Origin: a virus
Reading direction: 5' to 3' (one strand)
Length of the DNA stretch: 21,981 bases
IMG/VR virus record: IMGVR_UViG_3300037247_000692
Coordinates: 1-21,981 of that record
The notes below the pieces were generated by a model. The model did not search any database, was not told the DNA's origin, and saw only the letters and a list, made by a program, of their open reading frames with translations. Shown here piece after piece: positions 12,888-21,117 of this stretch (the first letter of the stretch is position 1; every line of letters begins with the position of its first letter). Position numbers and translations under genes: made by a program.

Positions 12888-13313
12888 CTAATTTTTATCA
12901 CTTGCGTTCCATACTTCGGAAAATCTCTTACCTCTTGTATCAACAAAATGACCATAATCCCAAGTCAAAGTTTTCTTTAGATCACAAGCAGCACAAATTC
13001 TTCTTAGTCGATCCCAAGGCCAGTCCATGCTCCAGTTCTTTCTACCAGGGAATCGACCTTGTTTCTTGAAGGCCCAGTCAATTGCTCTAGCTTTTGGCTT
13101 ACCATTTTTTCTAAGATTGTGCCAGCCTCTCTTTACCTTAGTAACTATTTTGCCAGGAGTAGTGCGCCCTTGGTTGTAAAGTTTCATCTGACGACTTAAT
13201 TTGTCATATGTTCGTATTCTTTTGAGTGGATACCCATAAGCTGCCATCGCAGCTTCAACAGCTCTACCTCGCATGGCTGTTCCTGGATCTAGATCATCAA
13301 AAGATTTACTCAT
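12888..13313 (-). CDS. M15-type peptidoglycan peptidase (endolysin)
   Basis: The product is 141 residues; its start overlaps the upstream stop region by 8 bases. The segment LYNQGRTTPGKIVT is the characteristic lead-in of phage M15/VanY-type endolysins. Zinc ligands are then expected at H65 (GWHN), D79 (ARAID) and H122, with D119 in DYGH as the catalytic acid. These enzymes cut peptide cross-bridges of peptidoglycan (L-Ala-D-Glu or D-Ala-D-Ala bonds). The spacing from first His to Asp is 14 positions rather than the usual 7, caused by an insertion NLRKNGKPK. No signal peptide is seen, so a holin should be needed. Confidence 0.75.
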   Translation of the reverse strand: MSKSFDDLDPGTAMRGRAVEAAMAAYGYPLKRIRTYDKLSRQMKLYNQGRTTPGKIVTKVKRGWHNLRKNGKPKARAIDWAFKKQGRFPGRKNWSMDWPWDRLRRICAACDLKKTLTWDYGHFVDTRGKRFSEVWNASDKN

Positions 13314-13572
13314 TGACCTTCACACCTACCTTTGCACACTCATCTTTATCCTTCAATTTTTCATTCAAACATAGTTCTTTTGTGAGTGAGGCTTTAGCTT
13401 CATCAGCTGTATCCTGTGAAATATGAATATCACGAAGCTGTTCAATATATGCTTCATTTATGTTTGCTTTATCTTCAGTCTCTTGAGAAGATGAAATATG
13501 ATTAAGACCAAAAGCAACAACTACCACTATAGAGACAATAGCACCAGCCCACTTTGCAATTTTAATAATCAT
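13306..13572 (-). CDS. Membrane-anchored small protein, possible inner-membrane spanin
   Basis: The product is 88 residues from an ATG behind GGGGGAT. Residues 1-8 are basic, 9-24 form one membrane helix (AGAIVSIVVVVAFGL), and the remaining about 60 residues are polar, helical and mostly acidic. Basic-in topology places this part in the periplasm. Two cysteines in the C-terminal part (LCLNEK, DECAK) could form a disulfide. Topology and position just before the endolysin fit an i-spanin, but no family is recognised. Confidence 0.6.
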   Translation of the reverse strand: MIIKIAKWAGAIVSIVVVVAFGLNHISSSQETEDKANINEAYIEQLRDIHISQDTADEAKASLTKELCLNEKLKDKDECAKVGVKVNE

Positions 13573-13574
13573 GG

Positions 13575-13784
13575 CTATCCCCCATTGATTCTCTTTAATT
13601 GACCCTCCACTGATGCAACTCTTTCGCCAAGTTTCATTAAAGTTTTATCACACCTCGCAGTATTCTCTACTGTCTCATTGAGTTTCACTTCAATAGTTGT
13701 AAATTTCTTTGAACCTTTCCATGCTATTGAAGCTACAGATGCCAATACTGCGACGGGTACAAGATCCAAAATAACTTGAAGCAT
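13575..13784 (-). CDS. Small TM plus coiled-coil protein
   Basis: The product is 69 residues, beginning in a TAATG overlap with the tail-fibre gene. A membrane helix (about 5-22) is followed by a heptad-like amphipathic helix (TIEVKLNETVENTARCDKTL, ERVASVEGQLKRI). The layout resembles small phage hemolysin/holin-associated proteins of the XhlA type, though without a clear motif. It is the first gene of the lysis cassette. Confidence 0.6.
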   Translation of the reverse strand: MLQVILDLVPVAVLASVASIAWKGSKKFTTIEVKLNETVENTARCDKTLMKLGERVASVEGQLKRINGG

Positions 13785-15058
13785 TAGATACTCGGCGCAA
13801 AATGATCACGATAACCAAGCACGTTTACTTCCAGCGTACCATTCAACGTTCTAGTAATTGCGTAAGAGAATTGAGGCGAGGCAGGGACTGTGACTGGAAT
13901 ACTCATCTCAGCCAAACCAAAGCCGTTAATATCGCCGCCACTATCCCAAACAGTTGCATAGAGGCAGAAAGGTCCACTTGTTCCCATCGCAGAAATACGA
14001 TTAGCCAACGCCGTAACAGCACCAGTAGCATTACCAACAGCAAAACCAAGTAGGCCAGAAGCAGAAGGTGACTCGCCATGCGCGCTCAAAATTATATGCG
14101 AAGCTGTTTCTGGCAAGTTAACGGCTTGGGTTTTCCAAACTACTGCCGCAGTAGCACTAGGCGAGATTTGGTGATCTCCGTCCATGTTAATAAATCTGAC
14201 TTCTTGGCCAGGGCCCCAAATCGTATTCACAATATCTTCACCAGCATCGTTCCAAAAACTACCAATACAAAGTTCATCTGTACGGGTGGGATGGTATCCA
14301 ACAACTCCAGCAGCACCAGGAAGTACAGGCGGAGTAACTGAAATAACGGGAGTCATAACTCCAGCAATATCATCAATGTATAGATAGTAAGCTGTAGAAA
14401 CAGCTTCAGATCCAACATCAAGAACTGAACCGCCGACACCAAAATCATCTAGTATGAATATTAGATCCGCAGATCTGGTAAGGATCTTGCCATTAATAGC
14501 CATCACAATGTTACCAAATGTACCAGGACTCAACGTTATTGTTGTAACATCTGTTGTAACTAGATGGCCAATTTTCAAATTAGCAGGACTACCTTGTAGA
14601 GCAACAAGTTCATCAGAAGACCATCTTGAAACATTAAATCTATCATTTGATAAATCAAATCTAAGCCAAGTATCACGAGTAGTAGCAATATCACTTGGGG
14701 CCAGAACAGCACCATCCTCTCTTGTGATATTTTTAACACCAAGACCATCTACATTTACAGTAGATGCCCCTGTATTAGCATTAGTTGCTCGGAATCTAAC
14801 TACCATTCCATCAAAATAATTAGGCGGAGCTTGTATGCCAGTTATTCTTGTAGCAACATAAGCGTCAGCTGGACCGCTACCAGTATAAAATTGACTAGCA
14901 GCAGCATAAGCAGCAAGACCTTTACCAAGTTGATCTAGATCAGCTGTGGTAAGAGCTTGACCCCAAGCTTCAATAATATTTTGTAGCTCTGACGGCACCT
15001 CATTCCATTCTGCGGCCGTCAGAGTACCACTAGTAACTTTGTCATTCAGATCTTGCAT
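13784..15058 (-). CDS. Tail fibre protein
   Basis: The product is 424 residues from an ATG behind TAGGAG. The N-terminal part (about 1-160: ADAYVATRITG, DGMVVRFRATNANTGASTVNVDGLGVK) is a repeat-like beta-structured segment typical of phage tail fibre N-termini. The remainder is Gly/Thr/Val-rich, with many short beta stretches and no catalytic motif. It directly follows the gp48-like gene, the usual place of the fibre gene in Mu-like clusters. It probably attaches to the baseplate edge and binds the host surface with its C-terminal half. No chaperone gene follows. Confidence 0.75.
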   Translation of the reverse strand: MQDLNDKVTSGTLTAAEWNEVPSELQNIIEAWGQALTTADLDQLGKGLAAYAAASQFYTGSGPADAYVATRITGIQAPPNYFDGMVVRFRATNANTGASTVNVDGLGVKNITREDGAVLAPSDIATTRDTWLRFDLSNDRFNVSRWSSDELVALQGSPANLKIGHLVTTDVTTITLSPGTFGNIVMAINGKILTRSADLIFILDDFGVGGSVLDVGSEAVSTAYYLYIDDIAGVMTPVISVTPPVLPGAAGVVGYHPTRTDELCIGSFWNDAGEDIVNTIWGPGQEVRFINMDGDHQISPSATAAVVWKTQAVNLPETASHIILSAHGESPSASGLLGFAVGNATGAVTALANRISAMGTSGPFCLYATVWDSGGDINGFGLAEMSIPVTVPASPQFSYAITRTLNGTLEVNVLGYRDHFAPSI

Positions 15059-15067
15059 TACTATCTC

Positions 15068-15676
15068 CTAGAATGGATTTTCAAAAACTACTTCTACATT
15101 AGCTGGTTTAATTTTATCGAACAAGCACTCCAAAAGCGCAAAATCATTTGTTCCAAATGTTATCGGAAACGTATATGGAAATGTTTCACCAATAGGCACA
15201 GTAGCCCTGACTATTATTGTATGAGTAGCTGCTTCACCAGTTGGATAAAATTTGATTGGAAATACAAATGGAAATGCTCCATGTACAGATCCACTTTCTA
15301 CTTCAATTGGTATGCCAAATTTCAACGCAAACGCAACAAACTCTTCAGCAGTCTGAAGATTGGAACATCCAAGTTTTATTACAATATGAAGTCTACGTTC
15401 ATCATCAGTTCCAACAACGCTGAAACAACTATCAGGTATACCAACTGCCTTTTCCCATTCACTGATATAAAATTCAGTCATATCTGGAACGGTATCAACA
15501 CGAAACAAAGCTATAAGAGCATCAACTCTCAAAAATTCTCTAGCAAAACCAAGAAGAAGTTTTCTTATATTTGTACTAACAATATTTTTAGCAGCAAACG
15601 CTTTACCACCAGGCAAATAATTTGCTATTGTCTGAGCTTGTTGCTGCTTTGATAGTACAACGGGAATATTGCTCAT
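15068..15676 (-). CDS. Mu gp48-like baseplate protein (DUF2313/YmfQ family)
   Basis: The product is 202 residues; its ATG overlaps the stop of the J-like gene (ATGA). The pattern QTIANYLPGGKAF, LLLGFAREFLRVDALI, and FYISEWEKAVGIPDSCFSV is that of the DUF2313 family. These proteins lie at the tail-tip edge of Mu-like baseplates and link the wedge to the tail fibre. The C-terminal half repeats FPYTFPI-like strands. Its place between gp47-like and fibre genes matches Mu. Confidence 0.85.
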   Translation of the reverse strand: MSNIPVVLSKQQQAQTIANYLPGGKAFAAKNIVSTNIRKLLLGFAREFLRVDALIALFRVDTVPDMTEFYISEWEKAVGIPDSCFSVVGTDDERRLHIVIKLGCSNLQTAEEFVAFALKFGIPIEVESGSVHGAFPFVFPIKFYPTGEAATHTIIVRATVPIGETFPYTFPITFGTNDFALLECLFDKIKPANVEVVFENPF

Positions 15677-16992
15677 GGGAATGTTACATTTCCAAGTGTG
15701 CCAATTTCACCAGCAGCTATAACAATATCAGCTGGTGGTGTAGTTAAAGTAAAACTAACCAATTTATCACCAGTAACTAAATCAATTGTATTGAAAATAG
15801 CAGCATTATATGCTTCTTCAACTATAGTTACGCCAACCAATGTTCCCTCGGCAAAAAATTGCTTTAGACTATTTTCAATAGCAGTTCTCATAGTTGATGT
15901 ATCTGGAGAGATAGCGCTGAATGTAAAATCAGTTGATACAGGAGTTGGTGCCTCAACAATTACGCTAAGAGTATCTGTGTTAGCTGGCTTGATAGCATCT
16001 ATAGCTGCTTTCACAGTAGCTACTTCAGAAGAATCTGGTATTGTATTTGCATCATTATCTCTCATAAAACGAATAGTAACAGCACCAACTACTGGTGTTA
16101 TTTCTTCAACGAAAACTCTAGTCACTCCAGATACAGCTTTAGCAACATCTATAATCTGAGCTACATTAAAATTAGCAATTGGATTTTGTATACGCTCCAA
16201 CAATCTCAAGCGTAAATCAGCATCACTTTCTTGATCTGCTCCACCTCCCAATGCTCCAAAATCTACGCTAGCATTAGTATCAACATCTGTGATTGGACTC
16301 TGTAAAGAAAGTACAGTATCAAAAAGTTGATTCTGATCCACTCCAAAATCATCAGACTGAACTGGAATAGATACAGAAGTGAATCCAAGAAGAATAGTGC
16401 CAGTAGCTGGAGTTGATGGTGAACCAGTTACTGCATACGTTAAAGTTTTATCACCAGTTACAGTAACCACAGCATCGACTACATTATATTCAGTTTCTAC
16501 AGCTCCTGTTATTGTTATCAAAACGTTTGATGCTATAAGATGATCGTTTACAGTAGTGAGAGTAGCTACAGTACCAACTCTAGTAATTGAGGCAACGTTA
16601 AGAGATTGAAGAACAATGCTACCACCAGCAGTAGCTTTATATTGTTTACCATCACTAGCAACCCAAGTAGTTGCATCAGCTCCTGTGATAATAACTCCGC
16701 CAACAGTTCCGGTGACAGCCAATCTTCCATTAGCTGTGGTAGCTGCTGTTCTAAGAATTTGCCAAATAGCTGCCCATTGCTCCAAGTTAAGAGTAGCAGT
16801 ATCAGGAATTGCTTCTAGCTCAGCTCTTTTAAGAGCAAAGTAAAAATCAAATACTCTATTGGCTAAAGAAGTAGCAAGAGCACCAATCCAACTATTCTTT
16901 AGAAATGGATTAGAGTTTGGCAGCTCTCTACTAATATCAACCTTTATACGTTGATCTACTTCAGTTGCTGTTTCAGGTACATCAAGGGCCAT
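15673..16992 (-). CDS. Baseplate J-like protein (Mu gp47-like)
   Basis: The product is 439 residues, starting in a TAATG overlap. The N-terminus (NPFLKNSWIGALATSLANRVFDFY, then LEQWAAIWQI) and the central region (GALGGGADQESDADLRLRLLERIQNPI) are characteristic of the baseplate J / gp6-like wedge family. The C-terminal part (AVSGVTRVFVEEITPVVGAVTIRFM, EAYNAAIFN) completes the fold. It forms the wedge arms of the contractile tail baseplate. Length is normal for Mu gp47-like proteins, with an extra beta-domain inserted around 110-200. Confidence 0.92.
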   Translation of the reverse strand: MALDVPETATEVDQRIKVDISRELPNSNPFLKNSWIGALATSLANRVFDFYFALKRAELEAIPDTATLNLEQWAAIWQILRTAATTANGRLAVTGTVGGVIITGADATTWVASDGKQYKATAGGSIVLQSLNVASITRVGTVATLTTVNDHLIASNVLITITGAVETEYNVVDAVVTVTGDKTLTYAVTGSPSTPATGTILLGFTSVSIPVQSDDFGVDQNQLFDTVLSLQSPITDVDTNASVDFGALGGGADQESDADLRLRLLERIQNPIANFNVAQIIDVAKAVSGVTRVFVEEITPVVGAVTIRFMRDNDANTIPDSSEVATVKAAIDAIKPANTDTLSVIVEAPTPVSTDFTFSAISPDTSTMRTAIENSLKQFFAEGTLVGVTIVEEAYNAAIFNTIDLVTGDKLVSFTLTTPPADIVIAAGEIGTLGNVTFP

Positions 16993-18146
16993 TATATTAT
17001 ATCCCCAATTATTAAACCCATCAACGCAAAGAATACATCATTACCATTTTTTATAATTGATGGACCTCTTCCGCCACCAAGGCCAGGAGATGTTCCAGCT
17101 CCATCAGTACCAAGTCCATCTCCTAATGCGCCTGCACCATTTCCGCCAGTCCCAACATCTTCTCCACCTCCACCTCCACCTCCAGCTCCACCTGAAATAA
17201 TTCCACGATTTATTATTGTTACATCATGAAATAATTCAAGAGCTGCAAATCCATTATTGCCATTTGTAGCACCGTGAGTAGATGTAGCTCCAGACACAGC
17301 TCCAATACTTCCAAGGCCACCGCTAAATAGCCCTCCAACTAAACCATCATGAGCGCCATCGTCCGATCCACCACCAACACCAAATGTTGCTCCACCACCG
17401 CCTCCACCGCCAATACTACCATCACCAAGATCGCCACCACCGTCGCCACCTTTACCACCACCACCAAAAATTATTGAATTTATTGTGTTACCTGAAATCA
17501 ATATTGTAGTATCTGGATGCCAAGGACCGCCAGTACTCATAGCAACAGCAGCAACTGGCACTATACTAGAAGAATAATTTACAACAACATCAACGGCATT
17601 ACTTGGTTTACCAGCCAACTCAAATATATTTATAGTAGGACCAACACTAGAAACTGGTATAGTAAGCGTTATATTATTTGGTATATCTGGACAAGGTATA
17701 GCGGTATTATCCCATAGCGTGAAAAATCGTCTATCAACTTCAGAGTTTGGACGATTTATTACAACTTCAAGATTTATACCATTAGGAGTTATTACAGCCT
17801 CAACACTTTTAATTGCCGTAGCAAATCCATCGTCTACCAACCATTGCAAAGCATCTCTAGCAGCTATAATTATTCCATTAAGCACAGTTATAGTTAGTCT
17901 AGATTGTTCAAAAAGCCAAATCTTAGAACCTATTTCAAAATCTGGTGTGCTTTCATTACCTATCCAACCACGTCTCAATCTAGATACTGCAACTTCAGAT
18001 TCATTTGCTCTACGCTCAGCAAACAAACTAACTATAATAGCAGAATCGAAAAAATCTACTGATAGAATATCGCCATCTACACCAATATCTAAATCAAATA
18101 GATCGCCAGCTATTTGTTTTAGACAAGCGTCAATTCCAACTGTCAT
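16992..18146 (-). CDS. gp46-like baseplate protein fused to a glycine-rich adhesin-like domain
   Basis: The product is 384 residues. Residues 1 to about 150 (LDIGVDGDILS, ESEVAVSRLRRGWIGNE, GSKIWLFEQSRLT, RDALQWLVDDG) match the Mu gp46 / gp25-like wedge protein, normally a stand-alone protein of about 140-150 residues. Residues about 150-220 form a beta segment (INIFELAGKPSNAVDVVVNY), and 220-384 contain several poly-Gly blocks (up to 7 Gly in a row) separated by Asp/Ser/Ala. The latter resembles polyglycine-II receptor-binding tips of phage adhesins. The fusion suggests that the baseplate wedge itself carries a receptor-binding element. The start follows the spike stop by zero bases, with AAGGGTG ahead. 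Confidence 0.85.
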   Translation of the reverse strand: MTVGIDACLKQIAGDLFDLDIGVDGDILSVDFFDSAIIVSLFAERRANESEVAVSRLRRGWIGNESTPDFEIGSKIWLFEQSRLTITVLNGIIIAARDALQWLVDDGFATAIKSVEAVITPNGINLEVVINRPNSEVDRRFFTLWDNTAIPCPDIPNNITLTIPVSSVGPTINIFELAGKPSNAVDVVVNYSSSIVPVAAVAMSTGGPWHPDTTILISGNTINSIIFGGGGKGGDGGGDLGDGSIGGGGGGGATFGVGGGSDDGAHDGLVGGLFSGGLGSIGAVSGATSTHGATNGNNGFAALELFHDVTIINRGIISGGAGGGGGGGEDVGTGGNGAGALGDGLGTDGAGTSPGLGGGRGPSIIKNGNDVFFALMGLIIGDII

Positions 18147-18773
18147 CTATTCACCCTTCAAAACACTTGTCGTATCAGTACCAATTACAGCTACCGTATC
18201 ATTTGCTCCAGCAGAGGCATGAGAGTGACTATTAAATTTAGCAAGAAATGCTTCATTACAAAGAGATTCAACAGAGCCACCATTACCTGCTTCTATTGCT
18301 GAGGCAATAATATCAACTAACGTATTACCATTAAGTTCTATTGTACCAGTTGCATCAATCGTAGCTTTTCCTGTAACATCAGCAAGCATATTGCCAATAA
18401 CTCTAATATTAACATCCTTCTTTGAGTCTATATCTATAGTTCCATCTTTGAGAAAATGGATAAAAGATTTTGTCTCTGGGTGAAATATTAACACCTCACC
18501 TTCTTTCAATGGCGTCGGAAGCAATGGATCAATTCTATCCTGTGGACTCCCAGGGAACATAACTCTATTTTCAGGATCAGCATCTACGGCAAACATTAAA
18601 CACAAAGCATCCTTACCTGGATTAGCATGATAACCAAACGGATACCAAGCTACAGCATCTGCTGATTTGCCCATATATGTAACTTGGTGTAGTGGAAATG
18701 ATTGATTATCTTTACTGAACGTAGAGATACTTGACCATCTCACCAAAGCTTTAAGCATATTAACTACGCCCAT
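18147..18773 (-). CDS. Baseplate spike (Mu gp45-like)
   Basis: The product is 208 residues, starting in a TAATG overlap with the hub gene. The OB-fold part (QVTYMGKSADAVAWYPFGYHANP, EGEVLIF) is followed by a repetitive beta-helix (DIDSKKDVNIRVIG, KATIDATGTIELNG), as in Mu gp45 and P2 gpV. The end carries H183-S-H185 in FNSHSHAS, the HxH motif that binds iron at the tip of such spikes. It forms the trimeric needle that pierces the outer membrane, which fits a Gram-negative host. Confidence 0.9.
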   Translation of the reverse strand: MGVVNMLKALVRWSSISTFSKDNQSFPLHQVTYMGKSADAVAWYPFGYHANPGKDALCLMFAVDADPENRVMFPGSPQDRIDPLLPTPLKEGEVLIFHPETKSFIHFLKDGTIDIDSKKDVNIRVIGNMLADVTGKATIDATGTIELNGNTLVDIIASAIEAGNGGSVESLCNEAFLAKFNSHSHASAGANDTVAVIGTDTTSVLKGE

Positions 18774-19906
18774 TATCTTTCCGGTGTTCTCAAAAGAGCA
18801 AGTACATCTTCAACATCTTCAGTAAGTCCAATACCAAGCCTATCAACTACATCAAGATCCTCAGAAATTTCAGGATCAATACTCAAAAGATATGAACTTT
18901 TATCAACTAGAGCCAAAGTTGTTAATCTACCCTCGCTGCTTAAATTAAATTCAACTGAACTTACCAACATACGTGAGTTAATACCGGCAAATTCATCATT
19001 AACTTGAATCAATTCATTAACGGCCCAAATATTTCCAGTTTGATTGCGGAAGCCATGTACTGTTGCCGAATAGATTTTCCCACGAGCCCTGCGTACATTA
19101 GCTTCCCATTTTGCTCTATCTATAGGAGTTGATCCAGCATTTTCAGCAACAAGCACCAATTGTCTACCTGCGCGTATCTCTTTATCTGTAGATTGTCCAT
19201 TCTGGGAAACTATTGTTTCATTACTAAATCTTCCAGCGTTAACAAGTGCTACAGGATTAAGTTGTGTGGACATTCTATAGACGTTGTATCTACCAGTGGT
19301 ATCATAACTTACTGAATATTTGAGCACATTATTATCATTGCGTCCAATTAAATGTTGCAATGTAGCATCAACTTCTTCACTTTTTGATCTTGTTATCAAC
19401 ACGTTGCCATCTGCATCTGACGATAGCAATACCTGTCTCTTTCTAGCAAGAGTTTCAATGAAATCCCAAACATCTTGTCCAGGTTCAGGAGATGCTAAAT
19501 CCTCAGCTGTAACATATGGCTTTGGCTCAAATTCTTCTACTACAGAAATTGTGCTTCCAATATGTTTAATCACTATTTCAATAATTCGTTTCAATGTAGT
19601 AACTGGCCTGATATCATCTAACGATCCAAGGTTAGAATCAAGAAGATCACCAGTGTTATCCCTACCAGTTACGCTAATAGAATGATCAGAAGAATCACCA
19701 TCAACATTTACAATTTCTATATGTCCAGTAATTATTTTCTCACCATCAACTTTTACTATACAAGCTTCACCACCACGAAATGGCAGTGGATCACCTTGAT
19801 TTGAAGTCAACGAAAATGAGAATGTATTTGTTAGAGCATCAAGCCTAACTGTAGCAGATGCTGAAGTAAAGCCAGCAAATTCAGTTCCATCAACTTCTAA
19901 AATCAT
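18773..19906 (-). CDS. Baseplate hub (Mu gp44 / gpD-like)
   Basis: The product is 377 residues, starting in an ATGA overlap. The N-terminal segments (FSFSLTSNQGDPLPFRGGE, GHIEIVNVDGDSSDHSISVTGRD) and the middle (GQDVWDFIETLARKRQVLLSSDADGNVLITR) match the Mu gp44/P2 gpD hub family, related to T4 gp27. The C-terminus (NELIQVNDEFAGINSRMLVSSVEF) closes the barrel. It forms the trimeric platform under the tail tube that holds the spike encoded next. Confidence 0.9.
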   Translation of the reverse strand: MILEVDGTEFAGFTSASATVRLDALTNTFSFSLTSNQGDPLPFRGGEACIVKVDGEKIITGHIEIVNVDGDSSDHSISVTGRDNTGDLLDSNLGSLDDIRPVTTLKRIIEIVIKHIGSTISVVEEFEPKPYVTAEDLASPEPGQDVWDFIETLARKRQVLLSSDADGNVLITRSKSEEVDATLQHLIGRNDNNVLKYSVSYDTTGRYNVYRMSTQLNPVALVNAGRFSNETIVSQNGQSTDKEIRAGRQLVLVAENAGSTPIDRAKWEANVRRARGKIYSATVHGFRNQTGNIWAVNELIQVNDEFAGINSRMLVSSVEFNLSSEGRLTTLALVDKSSYLLSIDPEISEDLDVVDRLGIGLTEDVEDVLALLRTPER

Positions 19907-21117
19907 GCCGTAAATATCCTAATATCACCTTGTTGCAACGCTGAGTCAAAAAATTCATTAAGCTCAGCTATTTCTTCACCCAGATCAGATTCACCATAAT
20001 AAGCAAATGCTAGCAACCTAGTGGATGTTGGATTTGTTTGTACAGTTATTATTTGACTAGTAGTTAGTTTTTCTTCTTCAAAAAATTCTTGCGTGACAAC
20101 TCTTAAATCCGTTAGAGCGTCAACAATATCAGGATCTACAACAGGATCAAGTGCCAATTTGTCGAATTGAACTTCAAGATTTGATTCAGCTTCATTGATT
20201 GATTCAACAGTTTCATATTCAACTTGCGAGGCATTTAAGTAACTATAGCTTAACGCTTCTGATTGAACCACAGAATTCATGATATCATTATTTCGTTTTC
20301 TTTCAATGGCAATTGCTGTCGTTTGTGGTAAATTGATATCATCGTCGCCAAAATCATATAGATTTTCAAAGGCCATAAGAGTACCATCTGAAGTAGAATA
20401 TAAACCACCAATGCTACTCATTATGGCATCAACACTATCTGCTAAATCTGATGGCCTACTAACAAGGCCAACAATATCAGCGTTAAAATTTGATAGCAAA
20501 TTAGTATGCTTATTATTTTCATTAGTTAATGTTGCTATTGGACTTGTTGCCTCATCTACTGCTTTAGAAAAATTTATTAGCTTATTTTGAGCAGCTTCAA
20601 AATTACCAGTAGCTGCCTGTGTGACTTCCCATGTTTCAGCAAGGGTATCTCTTGCTAAACCAATCATTGATTCATGTAATGTAGAAACTCTACCAATGAC
20701 ACGTTTATTTTCTACAGGTATACCATCAGTATTTGATACTTCAAAGGTGATAGATATTCTACCGTCACCAAGTCTTGAAACATCTTCTGATATACTAAAT
20801 GTTCTACAAACTATATTATTAAGTCTGCCGTACCAAGGGTGAATTAGAACACCAGTACCACCTTTCTCCAAAGCTGCAATCAATTCATTTCTAACATTGA
20901 GATATGATATAATTATTTCGCCTTCAATATCACGACGAGCGGCTATCGTGCCACTCATACTAAAAATTCTTTGCTTCAAACCTAAATCTTCAATTACTTG
21001 AAGATCAGAATCAATAAATTCCTTTTTAGAATCTTTTCTACCACCAGCTGTATCGGTGCTGGTAATAAAAAATACTGCATTCCTATATGATGCTTCATGT
21101 AATTCATCAATTCTCAA
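19903..21117 (-). CDS. DNA circularization N-domain tail protein (Mu gp43-like)
   Basis: The product is 404 residues from a TTG overlapping the tape measure stop (TTGA). The N-terminal about 130 residues (ASYRNAVFFITSTDTAGGRKDSKKEF, GVLIHPWYGRL) match the DNA_circ_N domain found in Mu gpN. The rest is helical and coiled. Despite the family name, the protein sits at the baseplate and tube end in Mu-like phages, where it acts in tail assembly. Position between tape measure and hub is exactly as in Mu. The non-ATG start is supported by the coupling and by GAAGGG 12 bases upstream. Confidence 0.88.
   Translation of the reverse strand: MRIDELHEASYRNAVFFITSTDTAGGRKDSKKEFIDSDLQVIEDLGLKQRIFSMSGTIAARRDIEGEIIISYLNVRNELIAALEKGGTGVLIHPWYGRLNNIVCRTFSISEDVSRLGDGRISITFEVSNTDGIPVENKRVIGRVSTLHESMIGLARDTLAETWEVTQAATGNFEAAQNKLINFSKAVDEATSPIATLTNENNKHTNLLSNFNADIVGLVSRPSDLADSVDAIMSSIGGLYSTSDGTLMAFENLYDFGDDDINLPQTTAIAIERKRNNDIMNSVVQSEALSYSYLNASQVEYETVESINEAESNLEVQFDKLALDPVVDPDIVDALTDLRVVTQEFFEEEKLTTSQIITVQTNPTSTRLLAFAYYGESDLGEEIAELNEFFDSALQQGDIRIFTA

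Noticed and set aside
15053-15652. 199-codon plus-strand frame over the gp48-like gene
   Set aside because: It lies fully antisense to a clear DUF2313 protein; the Lys/Tyr/Ser/Cys-rich composition is a typical shadow.
17080-17480. Low-complexity tract that looks like a minisatellite or CRISPR array
   Set aside because: The units have no constant length or spacers; the pattern is explained by Gly codons of the adhesin-like domain on the minus strand.
17719-18222. 167-codon plus-strand frame
   Set aside because: It is antisense to the gp46-like and spike genes, without a ribosome-binding site or recognisable motif.
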